The notes beneath the pieces were generated by a model. It had not been told where the DNA came from and did no database searches. It was given only the letters and a program-made list of their open reading frames with translations. 63,390 nucleotides of DNA, from positions 1-63,390 of the forward strand of contig JBFLYD010000048.1 in assembly GCA_040756905.1 (NCBI GenBank), written 5' to 3'. Within the stretch, counting starts at the first letter, position 1, and every line of letters starts with the position of its first letter. Both the position numbers and the translations under genes were made by a program. The DNA comes from Acidobacteriota bacterium. Its GTDB lineage: Bacteria; Acidobacteriota; Aminicenantia; JBFLYD01. Positions 36,800 through 44,367 of this stretch are shown here, one piece after another.

Positions 36800-37777
36800 T
36801 TATCTGTGACAAAAATACTGAACTGTGTTTGAATTTTTCATTTCACAGCAGAAGCATTTATATGAAAGGTCAGCCTGATGGTTAACTTCTCTATGAAATG
36901 TTTTTTCATAGGGAAAGATTGAAAGGATGAGAAAAAAATAAATGAAAATGCTTAAAATCAATTTTTTGACAGGAAATTTTTTTCTATAATTTTTATTTTC
37001 TATGTTCAACAATCTTTCAAGTCTTTCATTTATAAACTCATCTTTATAGAAATTTATAAAATTTCTTACAGAATCGATGTTATTCTTTTTTATCTTTAAA
37101 AGAGAAGATGCAAGATTCAATGAAGGGCCAGAAAAATTCAGAGCATAATCATCTGCCATAAACTCAGAGCATCTTTTGAAAATTGAAAATATATTCTTTG
37201 ACACTGGAAGGAAAGAAAATAAGCTTGAGAAAAAATACAAAATTATGCTTTTTAAAGGATCTTTTCTTTTCAGATGACTTTTTTCATGTAAAAGGACGGC
37301 TTTAATTTCCTCTTCATTTAAAGATTCAATAAGGCCTGTTGAAACATATATTTTTGGAAAAATTAAACCAGAGGTAAATGCAATGTTAAAATCGTTTTTA
37401 AAAGAAATAATTCTATTCTCTTTTATCGACAAATCTTTAATTATCCTTTTAATCTTTGAAGGGAAATCTGTTTTTTCTAAAGATTTAGAATAGGCATAGG
37501 CTTTAAAAAATTTATAAAGAGTTTTTATTAACGAATAAACAAAAAGAGTTAGCAGGAAGAAAATCAGAATATATTTCAGGGTAAGAAATAACTTTAAGTT
37601 AGTTGATATTATTTCAAAACATCTTCTTATACACTTTTCATAAAATAAATTTAAAATGTTCTGATGGGGATATGAAAAATTTAAGTAGATTATCAAGAGT
37701 ACGATTGAAAAAAGAAATGTAAATGAAAAAATTAAAAAATTGTTTATTTTGTTAAATTTTCTTATATCTCCGCTCAT
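36800..37777 (-). CDS. BlaR1-like M56 membrane metallopeptidase with Cys-rich tail and no penicillin-sensor domain
   Basis: 325 residues. Membrane spans at the N-terminus, then a gluzincin peptidase domain with LLHEKSHLKRKD (HExxH) and the third ligand in SEFMADDYAL. A final span (LILSIFIYFFLILSIF) leads to a short extracytoplasmic tail with H-x3-H and CxCC plus CH (HREVNHQ, CFCCEM, YFCHR). BlaR1/MecR1 carry a penicillin-binding domain of about 250 residues there, and it is absent. By analogy it senses a signal outside and cleaves BlaI to open the operon. Placed before cusCBA, the signal is more likely a metal. Its start overlaps the blaI stop (ATGA). Confidence 0.82.
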   Translation of the reverse strand: MSGDIRKFNKINNFLIFSFTFLFSIVLLIIYLNFSYPHQNILNLFYEKCIRRCFEIISTNLKLFLTLKYILIFFLLTLFVYSLIKTLYKFFKAYAYSKSLEKTDFPSKIKRIIKDLSIKENRIISFKNDFNIAFTSGLIFPKIYVSTGLIESLNEEEIKAVLLHEKSHLKRKDPLKSIILYFFSSLFSFLPVSKNIFSIFKRCSEFMADDYALNFSGPSLNLASSLLKIKKNNIDSVRNFINFYKDEFINERLERLLNIENKNYRKKFPVKKLILSIFIYFFLILSIFPYEKTFHREVNHQADLSYKCFCCEMKNSNTVQYFCHR

Positions 37778-38190
37778 TGATTTTCAGCCTTTCTTTTTTC
37801 TTCAATTAATTTAAAAAATTTATTAATTTCAGATTCATTCATCTCCGATAATATATCCGCAAATGTTGAAATTGCCTGACTTGGAGCAATATCAAAAATG
37901 CCCTTTATAATGTTCGAAGTAACAAAACGCTCAAATTCTTCTTTTTTCATCGATGGATAATAAAGATAAATATTATCGACCTTTTTTCTGTCCACAATTC
38001 CCTTTTTAACCATCCTGTCCAGAACAGTTAATACTGTTGTGTAAGCAATCTCTTTGTTTTTTGATATTTTCTGATAGATTTCCCTCCCGCAAATTCCATC
38101 TCTTTCCCAGAGGGTTTCAAGAATGGATTTCTCAAGCTTTCCAAGTATTTTCTCCATTCCCTGCTTTGATGATTTAAATAATATTTTCAT
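37774..38190 (-). CDS. blaI: BlaI/MecI/CopY-family transcriptional repressor
   Basis: 138 residues. The winged helix is LGKLEKSILETLWERDGICGREIYQKISKNKEIAYTTVLTVLDRMVKKGIVDRKKVDN, with the recognition helix AYTTVLTVLDRM typical of BlaI. The C-terminal dimer helices (ADILSEMNESEINKFFKLIEE) are short, without the Cys cluster of CopY, so metal sensing would reside in the M56 partner. It is autoregulated through the operator just upstream and probably also controls the ccm operon and the beta-lactamase/propeller gene. Confidence 0.92.
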   Translation of the reverse strand: MKILFKSSKQGMEKILGKLEKSILETLWERDGICGREIYQKISKNKEIAYTTVLTVLDRMVKKGIVDRKKVDNIYLYYPSMKKEEFERFVTSNIIKGIFDIAPSQAISTFADILSEMNESEINKFFKLIEEKRKAENQ

Positions 38191-38203
38191 CGTAATTTTT
38201 AAA

Positions 38204-38230
38204 TATATACTACAATATGTAGAATGTCAA
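38204..38230 (-). promoter_or_regulatory. blaI promoter with BlaI-type operator
   Basis: On the minus strand TTGACA (38230-38225), 15 bases, then TATATA (38209-38204). Between and overlapping them lies TTCTACATATTGTAGTA (38224-38208). The layout and half-sites are the same as at the ccm promoter. It lies 14 bases upstream of the blaI start. Confidence 0.8.
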
Positions 38231-38353
38231 GAAAAATTTTTTTCTTCTATTCCAGATTTCACTTTTTAATATGAACCAGGAAGAAATTCTAATCGAACTC
38301 AGGTAAATCCAAAAGGCCTGCAAAATATATAAGTTAATTCACGCAGTTTTATT

Positions 38354-39202
38354 TTATAAAATAAAATGGTAAAATTTATGGCTATTCCCACCAAATGCCC
38401 ATAAATTTCTTCCCTTAACATCTATCATTGTAATACTATCCTGAACACCAATATAGCGTGCTGAGATATTTCCATTTTTATCCATACGGTAAATTATCAT
38501 CCTTTCTGATAAATTAACCAATAAAAATAAATCTCCATTCTCTGAGATTTCAATATCTTTCCAATATGATAAACTAAAGGACATATAAGGTGGAGCATCT
38601 CTGTTAGCTTTTATCCAGTTTGAGAAGATTTGTTTAAATTCAGGTAGATCAAGGTTTTTCTCCAAGATAAGGTCACCATTTGAGGAGAACTTCTTCACAA
38701 TGGGTAGAGCAGAGTGAATGCAATACACTGACCCATCTAAATCAGCAACTGGAAAAACTTGATTTTTATACCTATCTGGGATTTCTCCTTTCTTTATAAG
38801 CTTAGTTTCAAAATTGTAAACGCTGAACTTCTCACCAAAGATTTTTCCATATCTTACCAATTCTTTGCCTTCTAATGTACGATGGAGTATAAGACTATCT
38901 GATAAATATCCTTCTGTATTATAGTAATAAGTTCCACTCTTTGTAAACCATATTCTGCTACTTATTGATAGAATTGCTGGTGCAGGATATATCTTTATGC
39001 ATTCTCCAAAGAAAGTGAGAATCTGAATTCTAGAATTTCCCCTCTCTAATACTATTAAAAGGCTTTTCAATAACTCGCAAACCATTGAAAAGTAAAGATC
39101 TGCGAGCTGTCCCAGATTTTTCTTACCGAAACTTCCGAAAAAAGACTTGCTAAAAATTTTCCTTCTCTGTCCTTGCTCTTTACTATGCTTTAATGTTCTC
39201 AT
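38354..39202 (-). CDS. Six-bladed beta-propeller protein lacking its N-terminus
   Basis: 282 residues. LIVLERGNSRIQILTFFGE, TKLIKKGEIPDRYKNQVFPVADLDGSVY and DIEISENGDLFLLV are blade motifs of the 6-bladed propeller family that is intact at 40.17-41.18 kb. No signal peptide or first blade is present; the first 35 residues are basic and unlike the family (MRTLKHSKEQGQRRKIF). The gene is probably a 5'-truncated or decaying member of the secreted-peptide cluster. A 280-base non-coding gap precedes it, with nothing recognisable. Confidence 0.55.
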   Translation of the reverse strand: MRTLKHSKEQGQRRKIFSKSFFGSFGKKNLGQLADLYFSMVCELLKSLLIVLERGNSRIQILTFFGECIKIYPAPAILSISSRIWFTKSGTYYYNTEGYLSDSLILHRTLEGKELVRYGKIFGEKFSVYNFETKLIKKGEIPDRYKNQVFPVADLDGSVYCIHSALPIVKKFSSNGDLILEKNLDLPEFKQIFSNWIKANRDAPPYMSFSLSYWKDIEISENGDLFLLVNLSERMIIYRMDKNGNISARYIGVQDSITMIDVKGRNLWAFGGNSHKFYHFIL

Positions 39203-39482
39203 TTCTTAAAACAACCTCAAAAAAGCCTTCCTTTATTGAACAGCCTCAATTTTATATCAATCTTCATATCAAAGTGGGAAGTGTCTGAAAATATTGGATT
39301 TGAGATTTTTCTTCTCTAAAAAGTGCAATATTTTCTTACAGGAAAAAAGGTTAAATTCTCAAATTCTCAAGAACTTTGTAATAAAAAATTTAGTGCAAGA
39401 GATTCTTGGATTTGAATTATACCTTTAAGTTACCTGCGATTCCCTGACCAGAGATATCTTTTAAGACCTCCATTGCCTTGCT

Positions 39483-40100
39483 TCAGGGGTGTATCTCTGT
39501 GATTCTGGTTAATAACTCTAAGATTCTATCAGGGAATCCTCTTTGTTGATAAAGATCTTTTGAGGGACCCTCAACATGAATTATTTTCTGGGTGTTTATA
39601 AATATTTTAAAAGGTGTGTAAAGGCCAATTTTCAACATTGATTTTATTGAGAGAATTCTATCCTTTAAATGCCCATTCTCGTCGTAAAGTATGGTAAATG
39701 ATAAGCCATACTCTTTATAAAACCTTAAAATCTTCTCTTTTTCTTTCTCAGCGGTAATTCCGATTAATTTAACTTCTTTTTCTGTAAATTTCTGGGAAGC
39801 TTTACCCCAAAACTCAGCTTCATAAAGACAGATGGGACAATCCTCTAATGTAAAGAAAATAAGTATATTTAATTTTGCATTCAAATCTTTGTTAGAGAGA
39901 GACTCTTTTCCATCAGAGTTTCTCAATCTAAATTGTGGTAAATTAATTTCATAGGTTCTCTTCTTAAGGAATGAATAGAAAAATAAATCGCCTTTAATCA
40001 ATAATCCTCTTGTTAATATAATGCTCCATATTATGAGGTTTGATGCAATTAAAAAAATTGAAACAATTATGAGTAAATTTTTAGTTAGTTTTATTTCCAT
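39483..40100 (-). CDS. Membrane-anchored thioredoxin-like/redoxin protein (TlpA-type)
   Basis: 205 residues: an N-terminal anchor (LLIIVSIFLIASNLIIWSIIL) then an AhpC/TSA-redoxin fold (INLPQFRLRNSDGKESLSN, LNILIFFTLEDCPICLYEAEFW with a CxxC at about 95-98, and the LYDENGHLKDRI and TPFKIFIN strand with cis-Pro). It probably acts on thiols in the periplasm. It sits between two propeller genes in the operon of the Cys-rich secreted peptide, so oxidation, reduction or isomerisation of that peptide is a reasonable inference. Confidence 0.8.
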   Translation of the reverse strand: MEIKLTKNLLIIVSIFLIASNLIIWSIILTRGLLIKGDLFFYSFLKKRTYEINLPQFRLRNSDGKESLSNKDLNAKLNILIFFTLEDCPICLYEAEFWGKASQKFTEKEVKLIGITAEKEKEKILRFYKEYGLSFTILYDENGHLKDRILSIKSMLKIGLYTPFKIFINTQKIIHVEGPSKDLYQQRGFPDRILELLTRITEIHP

Positions 40101-40168
40101 CTTGCATCAAATTCTATGTTTTTCTCTCTCTAGATTTTTAGGGAAAATCGTCAATATTCTGTCAGTCA

Positions 40169-41182
40169 TTATTTAAAAGATTTTAACCTATCCACTTTAA
40201 TAGAAAATTTCAATAGTTTATAAATTGTCTCAGAGCCTTTTTCTTCTTCCTTTAAAAAATATAATTTATCATCATCGCTACAGACCAATCGACCATCAGG
40301 ATTTAAACCACCTACAATAAAATTACCTTCAAGATCATAAATATCTAAAATATATTGTTCTGGATTGGGTTTATATAGATTTACTATCAAAAATTTATTT
40401 ACAATCTTAATATCTACGATATGTACCCAGCTTTCAATCCACTTTGTCAGCGCTGCTCGAGAATAAAACTCTTTAAATGGTTTATCAGGAGGAGGGGTAT
40501 AATAGAAATTTCTTTTTGAAAAAAATTTCAAAAAATTGCCTTCATGGGTAAATTTATAAATAGTGTAATCCATTTCTTGGATTGTATAGATATTATCATG
40601 CGAATCAATATCAAAGAAAACTCCATCTGAAATAAGATGATTTTTTAAAGCAAAATCAGAAATGGGGAGAAAAGATTTGAGTTTTTTTCCTTTATTATCA
40701 TATAAATGAATACAAGAACTCTTCCTTTCCCCTTCTATCAACGGAGCTGAGATGACAATATATCCTTTGGAGGAGAGTTTTATGAAGCGTCCGTCCTGGA
40801 TTTTAAAAGAATATCTGTATTTTCCATCTTTTTGGAAGACTTGCAAATCCCTCCTTCTTGGGTCGACGACGTAGATTTCATCTCCTTTTATACATATGCC
40901 ACTTGGGAACAAGAATTCACCTGGGCCTTGTCCTTTTCGACCTAAAGAAAACAGAAAATTGCCATATTTGTCGATTTTTTTAATGTCAAATTTTCTCGAA
41001 TCAGCTATCCAAATATTTTTTTCTCTATCCACTGCACAATCGTGAATTGACCCTAAAAAAATAGATGGAGATAAAGTTATCATTTCTTTTAATTGAAAAA
41101 CATCTTTAAAAGAGGAATAACTAAACGCAGTCCCACTTAAAATGCAAAAGACTATTTGAAATAGTATGATTCTCTTCTTCAT
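40169..41182 (-). CDS. Secreted six-bladed beta-propeller protein
   Basis: 337 residues with a signal peptide (MKKRIILFQIVFCILSGTAFS). Repeated NHL-like blades: HDCAVDREKNIWIADSRKF, IKKIDKYGNFLFSLGRKGQG, PGEFLFPSGICIKGDEIYVV, DSHDNIYTIQEMDYTIYKF. It matches the 6-bladed propeller family that in Bacteroidota accompanies small secreted peptides and thioredoxin-like proteins. It lies 57 bases downstream of the peptide gene and is presumably the binding partner or receptor-like scaffold in the envelope. No enzymatic residues are evident. Confidence 0.82.
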   Translation of the reverse strand: MKKRIILFQIVFCILSGTAFSYSSFKDVFQLKEMITLSPSIFLGSIHDCAVDREKNIWIADSRKFDIKKIDKYGNFLFSLGRKGQGPGEFLFPSGICIKGDEIYVVDPRRRDLQVFQKDGKYRYSFKIQDGRFIKLSSKGYIVISAPLIEGERKSSCIHLYDNKGKKLKSFLPISDFALKNHLISDGVFFDIDSHDNIYTIQEMDYTIYKFTHEGNFLKFFSKRNFYYTPPPDKPFKEFYSRAALTKWIESWVHIVDIKIVNKFLIVNLYKPNPEQYILDIYDLEGNFIVGGLNPDGRLVCSDDDKLYFLKEEEKGSETIYKLLKFSIKVDRLKSFK

Positions 41183-41239
41183 ATGATTAATCTCTTTTTT
41201 TCTTAAAAATTATACTATACTTTTTTCTCTTTTCCAACC

Positions 41240-41434
41240 TCAATCACAGCAACAATTGCTGGGGCTACCTAAGCAATAGAAAAAGTTATCAACCGGGTCA
41301 TATACTAAATGACAGATACCGCCAGGACATTTTACTGCTGAGACTTGCGTAGAAATGGCAAGAAGAATACCTATCACCAGAGAGAATGCAAATATCAGTA
41401 GTAAGAAAGAAAAAATAAGCTTCTTCACTTTCAT
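41240..41434 (-). CDS. Small secreted six-cysteine peptide
   Basis: 64 residues with AAAGGAGATAA before the start. A long signal peptide (LIFSFLLLIFAFSLVIGILL) ends at a plausible VSA cleavage site. The mature part of about 31 residues has six Cys: KCPGGICHLVY, YCLGSPSN and a terminal CCCD. The spacing suits three disulfides or a thiolate metal site. No known family was recognised; the arrangement recalls Bacteroidota NVEALA-type peptides, which also precede 6-bladed propellers, but the NVEAL motif is absent. First gene of a leftward operon behind a sigma-54-type promoter. Confidence 0.75.
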   Translation of the reverse strand: MKVKKLIFSFLLLIFAFSLVIGILLAISTQVSAVKCPGGICHLVYDPVDNFFYCLGSPSNCCCD

Positions 41435-41474
41435 TTTTATCTCCTTTCTCTTTTTTATTCATCATTCAAAAATA

Positions 41475-41490
41475 AGCAAATCATATACCA
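41475..41490 (-). promoter_or_regulatory. Sigma-54 (RpoN) promoter of the peptide operon
   Basis: Minus strand TGGTATA-TGAT-TTGCT fits the full -24/-12 consensus TGGYAYR-N4-TTGCW. The GC of the -12 element is about 40 bases upstream of the peptide start, leaving a leader of about 30 bases with a ribosome site. Enhancer-like repeats lie 125-230 bases further upstream. Confidence 0.72.
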
Positions 41491-41615
41491 AATTCATTTA
41501 TTATATTTATCAATAACTTAGAATTTATTAAAAATTCGAAATTATAACATTCTGACACAAATTTTTAAGTATGGCTTAAATCTTTTATTTACAGTTCTTT
41601 TCAGATGTAAAATTA

Positions 41616-41706
41616 TGACAAAATGATACATATTTTTTATAATCTCTGAAATATTGATTTTATTAGGTTTATATAGCTATAAAAGTGACAAAATGTTACA
41701 CATTTT
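41616..41706. repeat. Pair of 21-bp direct repeats, possible enhancer sites
   Basis: TGACAAAATGATACATATTTT (from 41616) and TGACAAAATGTTACACATTTT (41686-41706) differ at three positions and are exactly 70 bases (about seven helical turns) apart. They lie upstream of the sigma-54 promoter at distances normal for activator sites. The 542-base gap between the peptide and Lrp genes otherwise holds only the promoter and the relic below. Confidence 0.5.
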
Positions 41707-41719
41707 AAGAGACTAATTT

Positions 41720-41800
41720 TTATTCAATAGTATTAGAGAGATTAATATTGTATACTTTTATCTTCCTGTAAAGAGTTCTTCTACTTATCCCAATATATCA
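41720..41800 (-). pseudogene. Relic of an NtrC-family activator DNA-binding domain
   Basis: The minus-strand frame reads YIGISRRTLYRKIKVYN before a stop at 41720-41722. LGISRRTLYRKIKEYNI is the typical Fis-type helix-turn-helix end of NtrC-like sigma-54 activators. Stops interrupt the frame immediately upstream and no AAA+ domain remains. It appears to be the decayed 3' end of such a gene, next to a sigma-54 promoter. Confidence 0.5.
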
Positions 41801-41976
41801 TCAAATGTGTATTCTGCTGATTTTTCTTCTGAGTTTGAGAAATCTTTTTCCCTCTTCATAACTCACTTCCAGTTTATTTGTTGTTTTTATGTTAATAAAT
41901 TTTAAATTAAAATTCAATTCGATTTCTATTTTTCCTTCTTTATCCTTAGATGTATCAGTGAATGAGCCTTTCCATA

Positions 41977-42420
41977 TCAAATTATAAGTCTTCGTTCGTC
42001 TTTTACTACATTAAGGACAATATGAGTAACTGTTCTATCAACGTATCTCTGAGAAAGGACATTCTTTATAAATTTATTTAAATCTCCTCTACCTTCAAAA
42101 TGGGCTACGACTATTGAATCCCATTCACCTGTAACATCAAAAACTGCACATACATGGGGGTCTTCTGCTATTTTTTCTTGAGTCTCGATTAGTTTCCCAT
42201 GGGAAATTCTTATAGCGATAACAGCAATTAAATTATACCCAAAGTATTCAGGATCTATTACTGGAATATACCCTTTTATTGCACCCAATTTTTCAAGTTT
42301 TTTTATCTTGTTTATAACTACTGGAGCAGATGTTCCCAATTCTTTTGCTATTTCTCTAAAACTTTTCCTTGCATTCTGGTTAAGAGCTCTAACAATTTTT
42401 CTCTCCAACTCATCAGCCAT
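41977..42420 (-). CDS. Lrp/AsnC-family transcriptional regulator
   Basis: 147 residues after AAAAGGAGGAG. N-terminal helix-turn-helix (LERKIVRALNQNARKSFREIAKELGTSAPVVINKIKKLEKLGAI, 5-48) and a C-terminal RAM domain (LIAVIAIRISHGKLIETQEKIAEDPHVCAVFDVTGEWDSIVVAHF) that would bind an amino acid. It is divergent from the glutamate synthase cluster with a 145-base shared promoter region. Lrp is a known regulator of glutamate synthase in enterobacteria, so local control of that cluster is likely. Confidence 0.88.
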   Translation of the reverse strand: MADELERKIVRALNQNARKSFREIAKELGTSAPVVINKIKKLEKLGAIKGYIPVIDPEYFGYNLIAVIAIRISHGKLIETQEKIAEDPHVCAVFDVTGEWDSIVVAHFEGRGDLNKFIKNVLSQRYVDRTVTHIVLNVVKDERRLII

Positions 42421-42565
42421 TTCTCCTCCTTTTATTTGTAAGAATTTTTATCTATATTTAATATAATTGTAAATAATTTAAAAAAAATTATTGACAATTG
42501 AAAGTAATATATTTTAAAATATTTACTTATGAAAATATTGTTTTTTAAACTCAAATTTCAAAAAA

Positions 42566-44367
42566 ATGATATTTGATTCTAACCTTGAAGTCAAATTATA
42601 CAAAAAAGAATCAGTTGAACTTCCTGATTTTATAAAAGATAAATTTCCAAAAATAAAATTTGTGTATCAACCTGAAAATATTGACGATATAAAATGGATA
42701 TTTTCATATTCCAGAAAAAATAAACTCTCGATAATTCCTCGCGGAGCAGCAACTTCAGGAATGGGAGGCATTATCCCCCTTAGAAAATCTATAATGGCTG
42801 ACCTTACGCATTTAAATAAAATCTTAGATTTAGATGAAAAAAATAAAACAATTTATTTTGAAGCAGGTTTGAGATGGTGGGAGTTAAAGCTTTTCTTGAA
42901 GAAATTCTCTCTTGACCTTTACACTTACCCAACAAGTTTGTTTTCAACAGTTGGTGGCTGGTTATCGACAGGAGGTTATGGAATTAATAGCTTTAAGTAT
43001 GGCCATATATCAAACCTTGTTGAATCAATCGAAGTTATAACACCTGATAATTCAATGGTAATCGGCAGTAAGGATCCAAAATTTAAGTATTTCATTGGAA
43101 CTGAAGGTCAAATGGGAATAATAACCAGGGTGAAGCTTAAAATTCGAGAAACTAACTTAGCTAAACCATATCTTGTTCTTTTCGAAACTATCTCACAGGC
43201 TGTAGAGTTTTTATCTGATGTTTTTAAATCGACAAAAATCGTCCCATCCCATGTATCCTATTTTGATAGATATAGATTAGAGCATAAAAATTTATTTCTG
43301 AACGGAAAAGTTTCATTCCCTCAATTGGAAGGCGTTCTTGTGTTGTGTTTGAAGGTAACTCACAAGATGAAGCGTTCCTGAATCTGGTAAAGAATAAAGA
43401 AGGAATTTTAGCTGAAGATTATCTAACATCATTTTTATGGAACGAAAGATTTTTTCCATTTTCTATAAAACATTTCTACCCATCTATCCTTGGCTGTGAA
43501 AACATTCTCCCAATCAAGAATCTCAATCAATATATGAAAAATACCAGAGAGTTTTCTGAAAATTATGGCGTTCAATTATCAACAGAGGCAACGCTAATAA
43601 ACAACAGAGAAGCTGTTTTATTTACAATTTTCCCTTCTGAATCAAAGAAATTAACCCATTTTCTTCATCTTCTTTTAACATATTCTCTAAACCGAATTGC
43701 ATTAAGCTCCGGAGGAAAACCTTATGGAATCGGGACATGGAACCTGCCTTTACTGAATAAAAAATTTTCTGAAGAAGAAATAAGGAAATACAGAAGTTTC
43801 AAAAAGGAAGTTGATCCCATGAATTTAATAAACTACGGCAAATCCTTTTCAGTCGACAAGAAAATTACATATCTTTTAAAGTCAGCATATTTATTGAGTT
43901 ATCCATTTTCAATTCCTAATACTTTTACTAAATATCTTTCTAAAAATCATAATCATAACTCCAGGAAGGCTAAAAATTCATTCTCTGAAACAGATGCCTG
44001 CGCGAACTGTGGAGCCTGTACTATAATATGCCCTGCATATTTAAAAGATAGAAACGAAATAGTAACAGCAAAAGGAAAACTTTTCCTGTTAAAACAGTTA
44101 CTCAATGGGAATTTCGTTCCAAAACAAATTGCTGAGAATGTATTCCTGTGTTTACACTGTAAACTATGCGAAAATGTATGCCAGAGTAAGTTAAAATTGT
44201 CCCCTTTATGGGATAAGCTCGAGTCCATTGTAGAAAATAAATTCGGACGCCCTGAAGAGAAAATAGATGAATTTGTAAAACAAATTGAATCCAGTCAGGA
44301 GTATATTCGACTCCTCGATCTGCTGAGTATTCCGGAAAATAACCGAAAGGAAATGCATAATGTATAA
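42566..44367 (+). pseudogene. FAD-linked oxidase (GlcD-like) fused to a 4Fe-4S (GlcF-like) domain, split by a frameshift
   Basis: Two overlapping frames (42566-43381 and 43345-44367) make one protein. The first half has the PCMH FAD-binding fold (IIPRGAATSGMGGIIPLRKS, YPTSLFSTVGGWLSTGGYGI, GTEGQMGIITRVKL). The second continues FEGNSQDEAFLNLV, ends the oxidase with NYGKSF, and adds two clusters (CANCGACTIICPAY, CLHCKLCENVCQ). The frame changes near 43347, within CTTGTGTTGTGTTTG, consistent with a 2-base insertion or 1-base loss. No slippery heptamer was seen, so a mutation or sequencing error is likelier than programmed shifting. It leads the glutamate synthase cluster and may supply electrons. 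No clear ribosome site at 42566. Confidence 0.75.

Noticed and set aside
43345-43381. Programmed ribosomal frameshift in the FAD/FeS oxidase gene
   Set aside because: No X-XXY-YYZ slippery heptamer or downstream pseudoknot was seen in the overlap; an indel is simpler.
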